From Epiperipatus broadwayi (taxonomy: Eukaryota; Onychophora; Udeonychophora; Euonychophora; Peripatidae): a stretch of 64,000 nucleotides of DNA. Every line of letters begins with the position of its first letter. Positions within the stretch are counted from its first letter, which is position 1. Of this stretch, positions 12,165 to 24,310 are shown piece after piece. A program made the position numbers and the translations under genes. Location: assembly GCA_028023455.1 (NCBI GenBank), contig JAQFVV010006274.1, positions 3,476,001 through 3,540,000 of the forward strand, read 5' to 3'. The notes below the pieces were generated by a model that searched no databases, was not told the origin of the DNA, and was given only the letters and a program-made list of their open reading frames with translations.

Positions 12165-12212
12165 TGAATGACGCTGATGGAATTTTCTAGAATTTATTAA
12201 ACGTCATTTCAA
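12165..12212 (+). ncRNA. Hammerhead-like core, unit 1 of the 336-bp dimer
   Basis: CTGATGG (12,174-12,180) is followed by a self-complementary AATT...AATT stem II region, then TTAAACGTC (12,197-12,205), close to GAAACGTC with the four-base palindrome ACGT as a minimal stem III. A flanking stem TGAATGACG/CGTCATTTCA can also form. A9 is G and G12 is T here, so this copy is probably impaired. Confidence 0.4.
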
Positions 12213-12500
12213 CTGAAACTTAATCATATATATAAATAAGCATTTATTTTTATAGCGTCTGTATATAATTGTAATTACATTCATATCGGCCTTTCAAGCC
12301 AATTGTGCAAACGCTTTGCGAGTGTTAAATAATAAATGAATATCCTCTGACCAATACAAGATATAGAATTTATGCAGGAATAAAAAGTATCCCTCTTATT
12401 CCTACGACTCAAATATTTATATATGAGCAAATCTGAAGTACTGGAACAGAAGGCGTGACGATAGAACGGTCACTTTAAATTACTATATACAATGTCTGAA

Positions 12501-12548
12501 TGAATGACGCTGATGAAATTTTCTAGAATTTACTAAACGTCATTCCAA
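12501..12548 (+). ncRNA. Hammerhead-like core, unit 2 of the 336-bp dimer
   Basis: CTGATGA (12,510-12,516) matches the core consensus exactly. A stem II candidate AATTTTCTAGAATTT follows, then CTAAACGTC (12,533-12,541), which differs from CGAAACGTC by one base (G12 to T). Flanking bases TGAATGACG and CGTCATTCC pair in part. It is better preserved than unit 1, but the changed G12 would be expected to reduce cleavage. Confidence 0.45.
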
Positions 12549-12599
12549 CTGAAACTTAATCATATATATAAATAAGCATTTATTTTTATAGCATATAAC

Positions 12600-15400
12600 A
12601 ATTATGATGAATGAATAATTATATAAACTGATAAACAAAGAAGAGAGACTAGTGATGTTTACATGCATGATTAAACTTTACATAACAGAATCTATGAAAA
12701 TATGTAATGCTATAATTACAAATTTTTCATTTATCATCTGAAGTGTTAAATCTGGTAGCTGTATATTAATTTAAACGTGCAACAAATATAGACATTTTTT
12801 AAAATGTGTTTTAGATATTCAGTCATTCACTGTAACTGTTATGATGTTTTTAAAAACACCTTGTTTCTTTTTTTTTTTTTTAGTTCACTTTGAAAATTTG
12901 TAAAATTAAATGTCTCTTTACATTAATATTTATAGAAACAATAATACATTAGCAATGGTATTGTAAGAAATAGGGGAATTAACAATTGGATTTTGTAGTC
13001 ATGCTTCATTAATTAAATTAGATTTATACATTCATCTGATTAATATCCACACAAATTATACAAATAACTAATATTTATATTAAAATATTCTCTAATTTAT
13101 TATTTATAGCCATATTAAATCCTCTATTGTGCAAATGAAAAAATATTCATATTTCTACATAATTTATTGTATGATATTGATAATCAAATCAAAGTAGGTT
13201 TAGCTCACATTTCATTCTTCAAATTCTATCAATAATTAGTTATTTTTCTGAAGGTTGTTCCCTCATATGACCTCTTTCTCCAAAGTCTTTTAATCTTTTG
13301 CTCTTTTTTCTAAAATTTGTTGCTGTTTTCTTCTATAAATTCATTTGTCTATTTTCTTCTATCTCTGTTTCTTATTTTTCTGTTTTTAAGAGTATGCTCA
13401 ATTCACTTTCCCTTCATAGTTTTTGAAAAAAAATAAAAAAATTCTTCTCTAATTCTTTATCTTTTCCTCTTCTTCACATCTCTAATGCCTCAATCCCCCC
13501 CCCCCCTCAATTTTTTTTGTCTACATTTATGATTCATGTAGAGCTCTATTTTGAAAAAAAAAAAAAAAAATTTAATCTAATTTCTGTAGTTTACCCAAAA
13601 ATCTTCTACCATCATTAAAAGTCTTTTCTGTCATTGAAATACTCATATTTTTTTTAGCACTATTTCCATCATTAGTTTATCAACTTTCTAAATAATTAAA
13701 TCACTAATTATTCTATAACTTTCTGTACAGTGCTTTTTTTTTTCAATCTGTCTGTTTTTATTGCTTTTGTTGTATTTGAATTTATTTTTATCACAAACTT
13801 TCTACAACCTTTATCATTCTTACATAATATTATATTTATTAAGCTCATCTTAATTATCTGCAAATATTGCCACACCATCGATAAATCTTATATACTGAAC
13901 CATCTGCCCCTAATCTAATCCCATCCTTATCAAAACAACATTCTTTTAACAACTCATTTAAATTATATTTTCCATAAGAATATTATTTATTTTTACAAAG
14001 ATCTTCTAATTCTCATGCAAAGTTCTCAATAAATGTTTTTCCTTCCAATCTTTTTTTTTTTTTACAGTATTAATAAAACAAACTTTATCCAATTTTTCTT
14101 TTTTTTATCCCCACATCTCTAAATAGTATTTATCACAATCACATTTTTTGTCCTTCTATTTTTTTTTATCAAACCAAACTGTTTGTCAGATAATAATCTT
14201 TAATTTGTCAAAAATTCTTCTATTCAAGAATCACAACAATTTAGCCATATTGTGATCTTCTAGAGAGCTGACTTACTAATTTCAGAGTCTTTTGGCAAAG
14301 CACTAGGAATAAATAATAAGAAAACCATCATTATTGTTGCAAACATTTATAAATATAATTAATAAATTAATACACTTTGTAATATGTATAAACAAATCTA
14401 TAGTAATATCAGTTCCAATCACCATGCATGGAACATCTGTAGTTGCCATACTAATGGAAAAATTACTGTAGAGTTATCATATAGCATGGTAACCTAATAA
14501 TAGATGTTTTATATATGTTGATTGAAGCTGACATTCTCAGATTTGTTTACATATATATAGTATATACAATAGTATAATTAAACAATATCAATATATATTT
14601 GCTCTAGGAGTCAGGAAATCTTTTAGCATTTCCTATAGTAAATTTAATTAAATATTGCACTTTATTTCAGTATACCAAGCAGATAAAAATAGTTTCTAAA
14701 GTTTAAAATATGAAATAAGTTGAGATGTTTAATTAAATTTAAGATAGCATTAGGAGATTTCATTGACTCTAAAATAATTATAATTATATGTACACTATAA
14801 TTATATTTCTTCTGCCTAAAAGTAAATGTTTCTACTTTACATATTCTTTTATTCATTTTTTATTTTTTGTTTTAATATCTTTTTTTCTTTTTAACATTAT
14901 TCATACTTCTTTTCTCTCTCTCTTTTCACTTCTTATCCCAAACATTATAATCCTTCAGTTTTTTTCAGAATATATTCTTTTCTTTTCTTTTTTTTCATTC
15001 TTATATACATACATACATATTTTATGTTCTTTTGAATTATCTAATGTTAAATTGCAATAAGAAATATTTTTATCATTAGTAAAATATTTAAGAAAATGGG
15101 CTATTTTTTATGTGCACAATTCATATTCTTGTATACTGGTTTCTAAATATATATAAATATATTGAAATAAATATTTTTGGGGACAGCAAATATGAAAGTT
15201 ATATTATCCAGGTGCACCCATGTGTAATTCACAGAACTATTGTTCTGATATTTGGATTGAATTGCACCTATATGTGTATGTCTTTGTGTTATTTCTAATA
15301 TAATAATTTTAATTTATTAATTTTGTTACTATACATAATAATGTATTGTATTTAACATGGCTTATAAGTAAATTTGCTATATATCTTTTTTTTTTTTTTT
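12600..15400. other. AT-rich non-coding region, probably intronic
   Basis: The stretch 13,200-14,250 is strongly pyrimidine-rich on the plus strand (including an 11-C run near 13,495) and holds no sustained coding sequence. No exon with splice sites was recognised before 15,411. The open frame 14,788-15,060 is a low-complexity F/L/S stretch. Confidence 0.55.
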
Positions 15401-15410
15401 GTAACTTTAG

Positions 15411-15514
15411 TATTTAATCTTGTACATAATATTGATGTTGAAAATACAAAGAAAAAAATTGAACAATACAGAAAAGACAATAAGAATCTTATTGTGAAGA
15501 ATAAATCTAAATTG
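15411..15514 (+). CDS. MNAT1: Internal exon of MAT1, CDK-activating kinase assembly factor
   Basis: A pyrimidine tract (about 15,386-15,400) and TTTAG precede the exon, and GTAAGT follows it, so both splice sites are consensus. The exon has 104 bases: two bases completing a codon, then 34 uninterrupted codons, ending in phase 0. The peptide starts [15 protein letters not shown], then [12 protein letters not shown] and KNKSKL. It aligns without gaps to the start of the central coiled coil of MAT1, where human MNAT1 has VFNLTNNVDLDNTKKK; the split codon G/TA would give that preceding valine. MAT1 is the RING-finger third subunit of the CDK7-cyclin H kinase, which activates cell-cycle CDKs and works inside transcription factor TFIIH in the nucleus. 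The RING exons and the C-terminal exons were not found here, so the introns on both sides must be long or the exon is a fragment. Confidence 0.85.
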
Positions 15515-18500
15515 GTAAGTTGTTATTTCCTCTATAAATATTAATTCATAAGTAAAAAGTTTGGGATAAGTCATTAATTTAAAATTGCCTTTGTTCAGTA
15601 AAATGTAATTGAATATAAAATATTTGATAGTTCATGCTTGGTCTTTAAACTGCTTGTTGTAGTAGAGTCTAAAACTCTTATTCTGTCTTTATAAACTATT
15701 TTATTTTTTTCACAATGTCTTCTAATATTTGAGTCATTGATTTTTCAATTATTATATAAATATCTACAATTCTTCTAATCTTGAGATCTTTGAACAAGAT
15801 TCCTACAAAATTTAATTGTTGAAATTATTTTACTTGAGAAATTACTAGTATATGAGTTTTAGCAGCATCAGAATGAAGAAATGTTTTTCATTAACTTTGA
15901 AAAGTAGGAATTTATAGATTCTTTTTCATTATATATTTAGTCAAATGGGTAGGAAGATAATATGCAGCACTGTCAAATTTTTTTTGACAGTGTGTTTTAT
16001 CATAGTATGATGTTTTGATGAGTAGTTTTTGTACTCATAATGTGGATCCTTATAAAAATCATTGAATGCTTTGTAACACTTATTTTTTTTAAAACATCTT
16101 ATATTAAGTTAACAAAAAAAAAAACAAATAATAACAATCTAATATATGCATCCATTGTCCCTCCTAAGTAACAAAGTTTTGATAGGTGCTATTTAGTAGA
16201 TTGATACATTAGCTCTTACAGGTGTTTTATGTTACTATTGAATATATTTATTAGAAAATGAAACATCAGGTTTTTTTCAATTGATTATATTATATAACTG
16301 TGCTTTATAAGCAAACATAAGAATTTTGATCAATTTGATAATCTCGGTAATTTAAATGTTTTTTGCGATTAGTTTTAAATTGTTATGAGATCCATCAAAA
16401 TAATGCAATAACCTGAGTATTTCATCCATTTTACTACAATCATATTTTTGAATGAGTTGAGAGCATTATGAATTGCTTTTGTATTATTAAATCTTATAAT
16501 AACTATGTTGATAACCTTAAAAATATTTTATATTATTTCTATTATGACTTCATTTTGTATGAACTTTTCACTATATAGCTTGGGTTTTTTGTGTTTTTTT
16601 TTCAGTTTAACCACACACTTTTCACAATAATCCAACAAAGTTATCGTAGATGACAAGAAATATATAAACTAATTTTTTAGCTACTTATTAAATTAATAAA
16701 TATATATAGGAACAAGTGTGTGTATGTGCATTGTAAAAATTTATATCTAACTTCTTGTTCCCCTACAAGTAACATTATCATGATCATTTTTAACCATTAT
16801 TGATCCACTGCAGGACAAAGGTCTCTCAAAGTTCAATCCATCTTCTCTATATCACCCCAGCACACTTCCTTATTTCGTCCATCCATATTATATGCAGTTT
16901 CTTTCTAGATATTTTACAATCTCTTGAAATCCCGTTTAAGATTTCAATTGTCCATCTATTATCTTTTCTTCTAGAAATGTGTCTGATACTATTTCACTCT
17001 CTTAATTCTTTCAGTGATGTCATTAACACCTGTTTGTTTTCTTACTCATATATTATGTTTTCAATCTCATCTTCACTCCTAACATGCATCTTTCCATATA
17101 TCTATATAATTAATTCTACTTTGATATTTTTTTTAGAAAGGGTTATAGAAGATAGTATATGTATATACAATTTTTTATTTATTTTGTCATTAGAATTAGT
17201 AATGTAAAAATATAATTAACTGTAAAAGCTCATTGTTTTATGATGAAAATATTTCATAACTCATAGCATTGCTATGAATTGCTATGAACATAAAGTTGTA
17301 ATAATAAAAGAAATAATTCACTTAGACTCGGGAAATTAATATATAAAGATTCATTAATAATTCATATTATCATTGTTTTTATTATATCAAACATCATAAT
17401 ATTTATGTGATCTCTCATAATTGTCAACCTGACTAAAGCAAAAGATTTAATTATTAGTATTATTGGAACTTTTTTCTTTCACTAGGTAATATCTCATTAA
17501 TAGCACAATCAAAGTGTTTCTATAAAAAGATAATTTTAGTGTGAAAAATTTTTAAGTTTTAGTAAAAAATTAAACTCTTCTAGAATTATTTAAATTATAC
17601 TGCTAATATTTTATAAAATGTGAAAGGAAATGAGATTATATACTGGTTCTATCCATATCTAAACAAAATTTAAGCATGGCAGATAAAATTCCAATTTCAA
17701 TCAATGGCAATCATTCTATTAAAGATAAAATAATTTTATTAATGAGGCTAACTTTAAATTCTAAACATTATTCACTGCAATGGATATATATATATAAAAA
17801 AGGGAATATTTTTTTCTATACGCATCATAAATCATTGTTAGCTCATTACTAATCTTAGAAAACATTATTTGAAATGTGTTTTATTTCTGGAATATTATAA
17901 GCTTCTCAAGTTATTTTAGTAAATATAGTGCTTTGCAACTACTACACTTGTGCATTGATTTATAATGATATAAGATTCTAACTCAATTATTAAAAAGAAC
18001 CAGCTTCTATAAAACAAATTAAAATGGAAATTGAATACAATAAAATGCAAGCATCTTTCTTTAATTATCAAAATTAAAGTAATTTTGGCCAAGAATTGTT
18101 TGTTTTATTGTTGGCGATGGTTACCTTTATTTACAGTTTTGCTAGGAAAATTCTCATTGTTAAAAACTTTCTGTATTCATGCAATTTTTATATTAACCTA
18201 CTTTCTCTACATTGAATACAAAGTTTTTAAAACTTTGATCTTAATTAAAATGGTTTTTCTGTATTGATTTATTGTCACACTTGCTAAATGTATTTTTAGA
18301 CATATAATGTTCTTTAAACCTCTGCTTATACTTTATATTTGGTAATATTATCCTGCTAGGAAGTGATTTTTAGTCTAATGGATTGCTTAGGTCTTGGAAA
18401 TTCTGTTAATACCAATTGTTTGTAGCAATTTGTCCTAAAGAATTGAAATTAGTTGGACTAACAGGTTATGGATAAATATGAAATTTTAATATATCATTAG

Positions 18501-18790
18501 AATTTATATCATATGTGAATAGATCTTGTATTTATTTAATCTAAATATAGTTATAAAAATATTTAGTTTTTCTTTATTATGCTAATATAGTTGAATTTAT
18601 GTCAGTCATTGCTAAAAATATTTTATAATTTTTTCTTTTTTAATAAAATCATTTTACAATCAAAATTGTTGAGCGTTAACAGAATTATGATGTTGAAACA
18701 CAAATATTTTATTATTAAATTGGTATCATGTGAAAAGCAAATTTTGTTTTTTTGAATAAAACATTGTATGTATTATAATGGGGTGTTGCA
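15515..18790. other. AT-rich sequence downstream of the MAT1 exon, probably intron
   Basis: No further MAT1 exon could be recognised. The open frame 16,800-17,207 is F/I/L/S-rich, with no flanking splice pattern and no known domain. CATAGCATTGCTATG-type short palindromes occur near 17,265. The nearest neighbour downstream is the gypsy-type element. Confidence 0.5.
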
Positions 18791-18791
18791 G

Positions 18792-20742
18792 TGATGATAG
18801 GAGGTTTTAGCTCATTTTAAGAATTACTACTTTTAAATTATAAAAATAAATTCTGAAGAAATCAGTATTTCAGTAATTAGCATGGAATTGAATCGAAGCG
18901 AGAGGAAGCGAGCTACTTTTTTAAATCCTAGAACTATGAGTTATCACTACAAAATTTATGCTTTATTTACCTAAGAAATAAATAAAGAATAGACAACTTT
19001 CCCAATTACATATATCTGACTCTATTAACAATTAATTTGATAAAGGGCTAGCTTTTAGATCAAATTTTACGATTATAAGAACTAAGCTCATAAGTAAAAG
19101 AATATATTTGAAACCAATCTATATTTTCAGATGAATGCTATTCGTGGATATTTCAGAATTCTCAAAATTAAACATAACAATTTAGCAATTAGTTTTGGCT
19201 TATGCGAGTAATCATGAAATTTAAATATTCACAAAAAGTTATTCTAGAATTAAATTCACAGTCTTAAGCATTGCATAATGATCTTATACTGACATGTAAA
19301 AAAAATTCAAATAAATCACAAAATCATTTTATATAAAACAAATGGTATATCTTTTATTTTGATTAAGGATTAGTTTTCTTTTGAAATAGCAATAATGATA
19401 ATCAGATAACAAGTGGATGACTTATCTTTTCCAAGTTTTCATTTCAACTTCATCTCTATTCAAGCATTTATCAACAATGTATATATGATATTATTTATAT
19501 TTACATGAGGACCACCTACTCTTTAACAAAAACAAAAAAATTTCGCAATAATGGAAAAGCAATATTTATCATAGTATTTTCTCAAAACATCATAACTCAG
19601 AAACAGATACTCTCCACAAGGCAAGACCACTCCAGTCTTGATAATTACATTAACATTCTCTTCATTGTGTAATAAATTTATACACATACCCCTCCTTTTG
19701 TCAAAATTAAACTTCTCTTATAAATCAAATGCTATTCTCTAATTAATTATTTATTTGGAGGCTTTCACTATGGTGACAAAATTTCATATATCCTACAATA
19801 TCACTGCTAGTTCTGAACACTAAGTGAAGGTTTATCATCAGGTTACATAACCCCGTTTACTTCCGACATGCTAGACTACAATAACTATTAAAAAAAAAAA
19901 AAATCCCTTTTGTTTCTATCTCACAATCAAGAAATTCACACATACATATACAAGATATCGATACCTTCTGAAAGCATCTTATGATCGTTTATTAAAAAAA
20001 ATTACTTTTAACATCAAAAACAATATATTACATGCATAGTTGTAAATGGTCCCCAACATACAAGCTAAAAGAAATAATAGTTAAAATCTCCAGCATATAT
20101 CAATATACATATATAGCTTACATATTATAAAACATGTAAATTAAAACAATGACGAAAGATCTTAATAACTAATAATGTCTGGCATATTATTATTATTATT
20201 TATCTTAATGAATTAAAATTTATTGCATATTATTATTTATCTTAACAAGTTAGAAATTTAAATTCAATTGCCTAGGTTTTAATTAAAAAGAAAATTTCAA
20301 TTACCATTTATTATCTTCCTTCTCTCCCTCTTTTTTTTTCTTTTGTTTTGAAGATCGACTGTGGTCAGCCATCTTGATTAATTTTCTCAAATATTGAACC
20401 AAAGCTTAAGTTGGCTTTTAACTATATATGCGTGAATTGTTTTCAAAGAGTCCTTTTTAATTGATTTCATGATGGTGAATGAATTAATGGTGATGCAATT
20501 GATTCTGAGGTTTCAGATGATTTTTATAAGTTGTTTTCAGGACAGGAATCAATATCATTTTAAGTCTTTCTTTCACAGGCATGCCTGTTGACATTTCATT
20601 GCTTTTACAGTGATAGTATTTGTTGGAAAGATATTAAGAAGAAAGGAAATCAAACTCCCCCAGATCACGACTCTACTCCTACCCTGCCATTAAACCAACT
20701 CAATTACCTTTCATATGCCAAAACAAAAATTTGACAGCAACA
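18792..20742 (-). repeat. 3' LTR of the Ty3/gypsy element
   Basis: Alignable over its whole length with 27,247-29,286, with frequent mismatches and small gaps. In element orientation (minus strand) it starts TGTTGCTGTC, which fits the TG rule for LTRs. The other end stops at about 18,792, roughly 48 bases short of the end of the partner LTR, so it is truncated or broken there. Similarity to the partner continues about 20 bases beyond 20,742, so that boundary is approximate. The open frame at 20,731-20,946 is accidental. Confidence 0.8.
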
Positions 20743-21959
20743 AGATTGATTGTCTTTCTTTTAATAATGGTGATTGTCCAACTTATTATTATTTTTTTTT
20801 ACTATCGTATTCGACTCAGTCCTTCTCATGCCACTGACTTCAATCCTATTGTTAACATGATGGTCGATCTTCAAATATTAAAGTTTGATAAAAGAAAAAA
20901 AAATTTCATACAAATATTTGCTTTATGTACACTTAACAGTTTATGAAAAAATAAATAAACAAATAAAATTATACTGTAAGCAAGCTCAAAATAAATGTAA
21001 TGTAAACACATTCAATAATTTCATATACCAATATTTTAAATATTGACATTACCAAACATTTTAAACATGAACTAAAGGTTTTTATAAGAATCAACATACG
21101 CATGTATATTTTCTCTTATATCACCACTACCATTGTCAAATTACAAAACCATAAATAAGCACATATACCACAAAAAAAAAAAAGAATCCACAAACATATA
21201 TATATATAAACAAGGCCCCATATCAAAATCAAATCAAAGATTGTAAACGCAAAACTTTTGCTGGCTAAAAAAAGATAATGATGCTATATCACTCATCATG
21301 ACTTATAAGCAAAACATATGGAATTGACTACAACTATCACTAAATTAAGTACTCCCCTCCCAGGTCATTAACAATTCATATCTCACACAGAAAGATAAGA
21401 GGAAATTCCTTAAAAATTATCTATACAAACATTATTATACACACCTCTTCTCCCAAATATTTTTTTTCATTACACACCTTTACAACATTCTCTCCTAATG
21501 AAACAAAATGTATATACACAACTACATATCAAAATGACAACAGCAACTCCCAAAATTAAATACATATCTTCCATTTAACCATCTATCAGAGACCTTCCTC
21601 ATTTAAATGACTTCATTTCAACAACACAATCATTTATGATAATAAACAAAAAAAAAAATTTTTTTTTCAAAACATATATACACATAGAGCAAGGTCAAAG
21701 AGCACACAGTTTCAACCACTTGCAATCCTCAAAAAATAATTCTTATACTTTTCATTAAGGCAATGTCTAATCATTAAATTTGTATCAGGATTCTTTACTT
21801 TCTTTAAGAGCATTGGAACAAAATCTCTGAGATTAGAGATATGGATAAAGACAAGTTCAGAGCTAAAGTGTAGCTGCTTGTTCATAAGACATTGGTTGAA
21901 AGCTCTTAGCATTATATATCTCCTTCACACCATCAGGTGTATTAATTATATAAGCATTT

Positions 21960-22870
21960 AATTCCACTTTTCTTTTCAATCCTGTATGACCCCTTGTAAA
22001 GGTTGAAGAACTTCTTAAATTGATGCTCCTGTGGGGTCACTGAAATAGGGTTTATGAATCAACACAAGATCTCCCACCTTAAACTGACTGGGATGTTGTA
22101 GTTCTTGTAAGCTCTGTCTGTCACCCATCCTCATATACTTTCTCTAGCCTTGTCCATATCATCATCATGATCAAACTCCTCCGGAATAATAGGGAAATGA
22201 GTTCTAACTAAAATTGACTCTTCGTGACCAAAGTGAAGATGCATTGGAGTGAAACTGGTAGACTCATTCTGAGTTGTGTTAATATATGTCAACACACTTG
22301 TTTCGGCTGATTTACTCAGCCATGATGTTTTCCTAAAAGGTAAACCCTAAATAGTTTACTCAGCTCCCTCATCACCCTCTCACAGGAGTTGGATTGTAGG
22401 TTGCATATTAAGATCAAAATGAGTTTAATGTTTTGGGCCTTCAACCAATTTTTCCTAACAATAAAAATAAGGTGGCATGGTCTGTAAGAATTGATTCAGG
22501 TTTCCTAGTGAGTTGCAATTGGGAGTTTCTTAGTACCCTGATGATATCTGGGAGTTTCTTAGTACCCTGATGATATCCCTAGCTGCTGTTTTTTTTTTCT
22601 AGATATGCGGTGACATATTTTGAAAATGAATCATAGGCAACTAGCAGGAATTTATACCAGCAATATGATGGCAGTGCCCCATAGAAGTCAAACACCAATA
22701 TCTCTTTGGGTATTCTTGGTAAATTGCCACTTTCCTGCATATGATTTATTTAAAATTTTAGTCTTTAAACAAATCTCACATGATTGGAGCTTGTCTAGTA
22801 TGGACACATATATTCAAGGCTAGTAGAACAGCCTGTACACATGTTACACTTCCCTAGGATCATAATGCCT
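21960..22870 (-). pseudogene. Gypsy-type integrase, degenerate
   Basis: The integrase would insert the DNA copy into the host chromosome. On the minus strand I see the end of the zinc-binding region (SCEICLKTK, near 22,770), the start of the catalytic core (ILVFDFYGALP, near 22,690, with the first catalytic D, then VAYDSFSKYVTAYL), the late-core pattern STSFTPMHLHFGHE (near 22,265-22,225) and a C-terminal segment FKVGDLVLIHKPYF (near 22,085-22,045) like the GPY/F-side of gypsy integrases. These pieces lie in different frames with stops. The final stretch to about 21,960 (YKGSYRIEKKSG) fits the C-terminal tail. Confidence 0.85.
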
Positions 22871-23131
22871 ATAATAGTGAACATAATAAGAGATTTTCTT
22901 CCTCATACAAGAGAGGATAAAGACTCTCCATGATTCATGGCTTCTAAAATCAACCTGATACATTAGCATGCTATCTGACAACCTATAATGTGTCAACCTC
23001 CTACTAATTGCCAGTTCCATAACCTTCAGTAATGCAATCTCACCAGTTAAGTGGGAAATTTATCAATCTGAGTTTAGGATCCAACTGAAGATTACTAAAA
23101 TTTCATAGGTCTTCTACTGAATCATCCACCG

Positions 23132-23425
23132 CTAAAAATCAGTTCCTTCGTACCACTCATGCTGATCCGGACACACAGCTGGATTTCCGCTAAGAATGTC
23201 AGGGACAATGTTATTCTTACCCTGACAATAGCACATGATGTAATTAAACTGTTGCAAAAACAGACTCCATCTCACTAAATGATCATTATTCAGGTATTCA
23301 TGATTCAGAAATTCCAGTCTTATGGTATTATTACCACAACTTGTGACCCTAATAAAAATTGCTGAGCTTAGAGAAGGCCCACGTGACTGCCAAACTTCCT
23401 TTTCAGTGGTTCTGAAATTCAGCAC
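23132..23425 (-). pseudogene. Gypsy-type RNase H domain remnant
   Basis: An open stretch of 97 codons covers the end of the RNase H domain. It includes NFRTTEKEVW (usual NYSTTEKE), LVRWSLFLQQFNY and QGKNNIVPDILSGNP (usual GKDN.VADALSR). In an active element this domain removes the RNA strand after copying. The expected TDH motif region (RLEFLNHEYL) is altered, and nearby frames are broken. Confidence 0.87.
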
Positions 23426-23929
23426 CCTTCAATTGATGACTCAAAAATGTACAAAACCTGGGGCTTCTTACTTTTAGCAAGCTGAAACAACACGAGCCCA
23501 TAACCACTACTGTCAGTTTGCACATAGAATGGCTGTTCAAAATCAGGGTAGCACAAAATTTATCTCTTCTAAAAACTTAAATTTTACTAGATTCATCTCT
23601 TCCTGATGGACAGGTAGTCATTTCCACTTGACCTCTTTTTTAAGCAGCTGTGATTTATGGATCGTATCTGAGGCAAAGTTCCTATAAAAACGGTGGTAAT
23701 TAAAAGTTGCATATTCAGAGAAATATGTAATTGTTATTTTCTGGTTGTGGAAAATTCCATATGTCTGCAACTTTATCTGGGTTAAGCTTGACTCCTACAA
23801 GATGTTTCCAAAAAAACTATTTCTCATTCGCAAATGTACTTTTCTTTAGGTTGACAATATTTTTATCCTCACACTTCTGGAAGAACAATTCAAGCTGTCA
23901 TGTGTGTGCTAACATATGAGAGAACAATT

Positions 23930-24310
23930 AAAGCTGTCATATGTGTGCTAACATGTCCTTTGATGCTGTGATTATGTCATCCACAGACATCACAAGTAGT
24001 TCCTTTACTTCATCAGACAAGACCCAGTTGAGGCAATGGATCAAGCTTGCCCCCTTATTAACCAGTCTTAACAGCATCCTCTGAATAGCATACAATTGAC
24101 CTCTGTACTTGAAAGCACTGAATTTCTGAAGCTGTGAATGCATATAAATTTGCCAATAGCTGGCAATCAGATCTACGGTGGTGAATACGCTTTTCCCTTT
24201 AAATCAGGATTATGCATGGCCAGAAGGACATCGCATCCTGGAACCGTCCTGTGATCCAAGAAATTGGACATCCAAACAAATGTGAGCTGGTCCATCCTTA
24301 ACTAGTGGAT
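23930..24310 (-). pseudogene. Gypsy-type reverse transcriptase domain remnant
   Basis: On the minus strand FTTVDLIASYWQI (about 24,185-24,147) is reverse transcriptase motif A with its catalytic D. The frame continues through YRGQLYAIQRMLLRL (usual Y.F.RMPFGL) to MSVDDIITASKD (near 23,990-23,955), the VDD active-site box. Upstream LDHRTVPGCDVLLAM resembles the N-terminal finger region. Changes such as the loss of FGLKNAP and flanking frame breaks show decay. Confidence 0.87.

Larger units (their letters stand above)
11941..12594 (+). repeat. Tandem dimer of a 336-bp unit; candidate retrozyme
   Basis: Unit 1 starts with ACATTCATATCGGCC at 11,941 and unit 2 at 12,277, so the period is 336. Differences between the copies are few. 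The last part of unit 1 (GCGTCTGTATATAATTGTAATT) is missing from unit 2, which ends at about 12,594. Each unit carries a hammerhead-like core. Dimeric or short-tandem units of about 170-400 bp with hammerheads are the known genomic form of metazoan retrozymes, which move through circular RNA. There is no coding potential. The alternative is a small satellite fragment. Confidence 0.7.

Noticed and set aside
16800-17207. 135-codon open frame, plus strand
   Set aside because: Rich in F, I, L and S with no recognisable domain. It is typical of pyrimidine-rich intron sequence.
22620-22823. 67-codon open frame on the plus strand
   Set aside because: It is the reverse of the gypsy integrase core on the minus strand.
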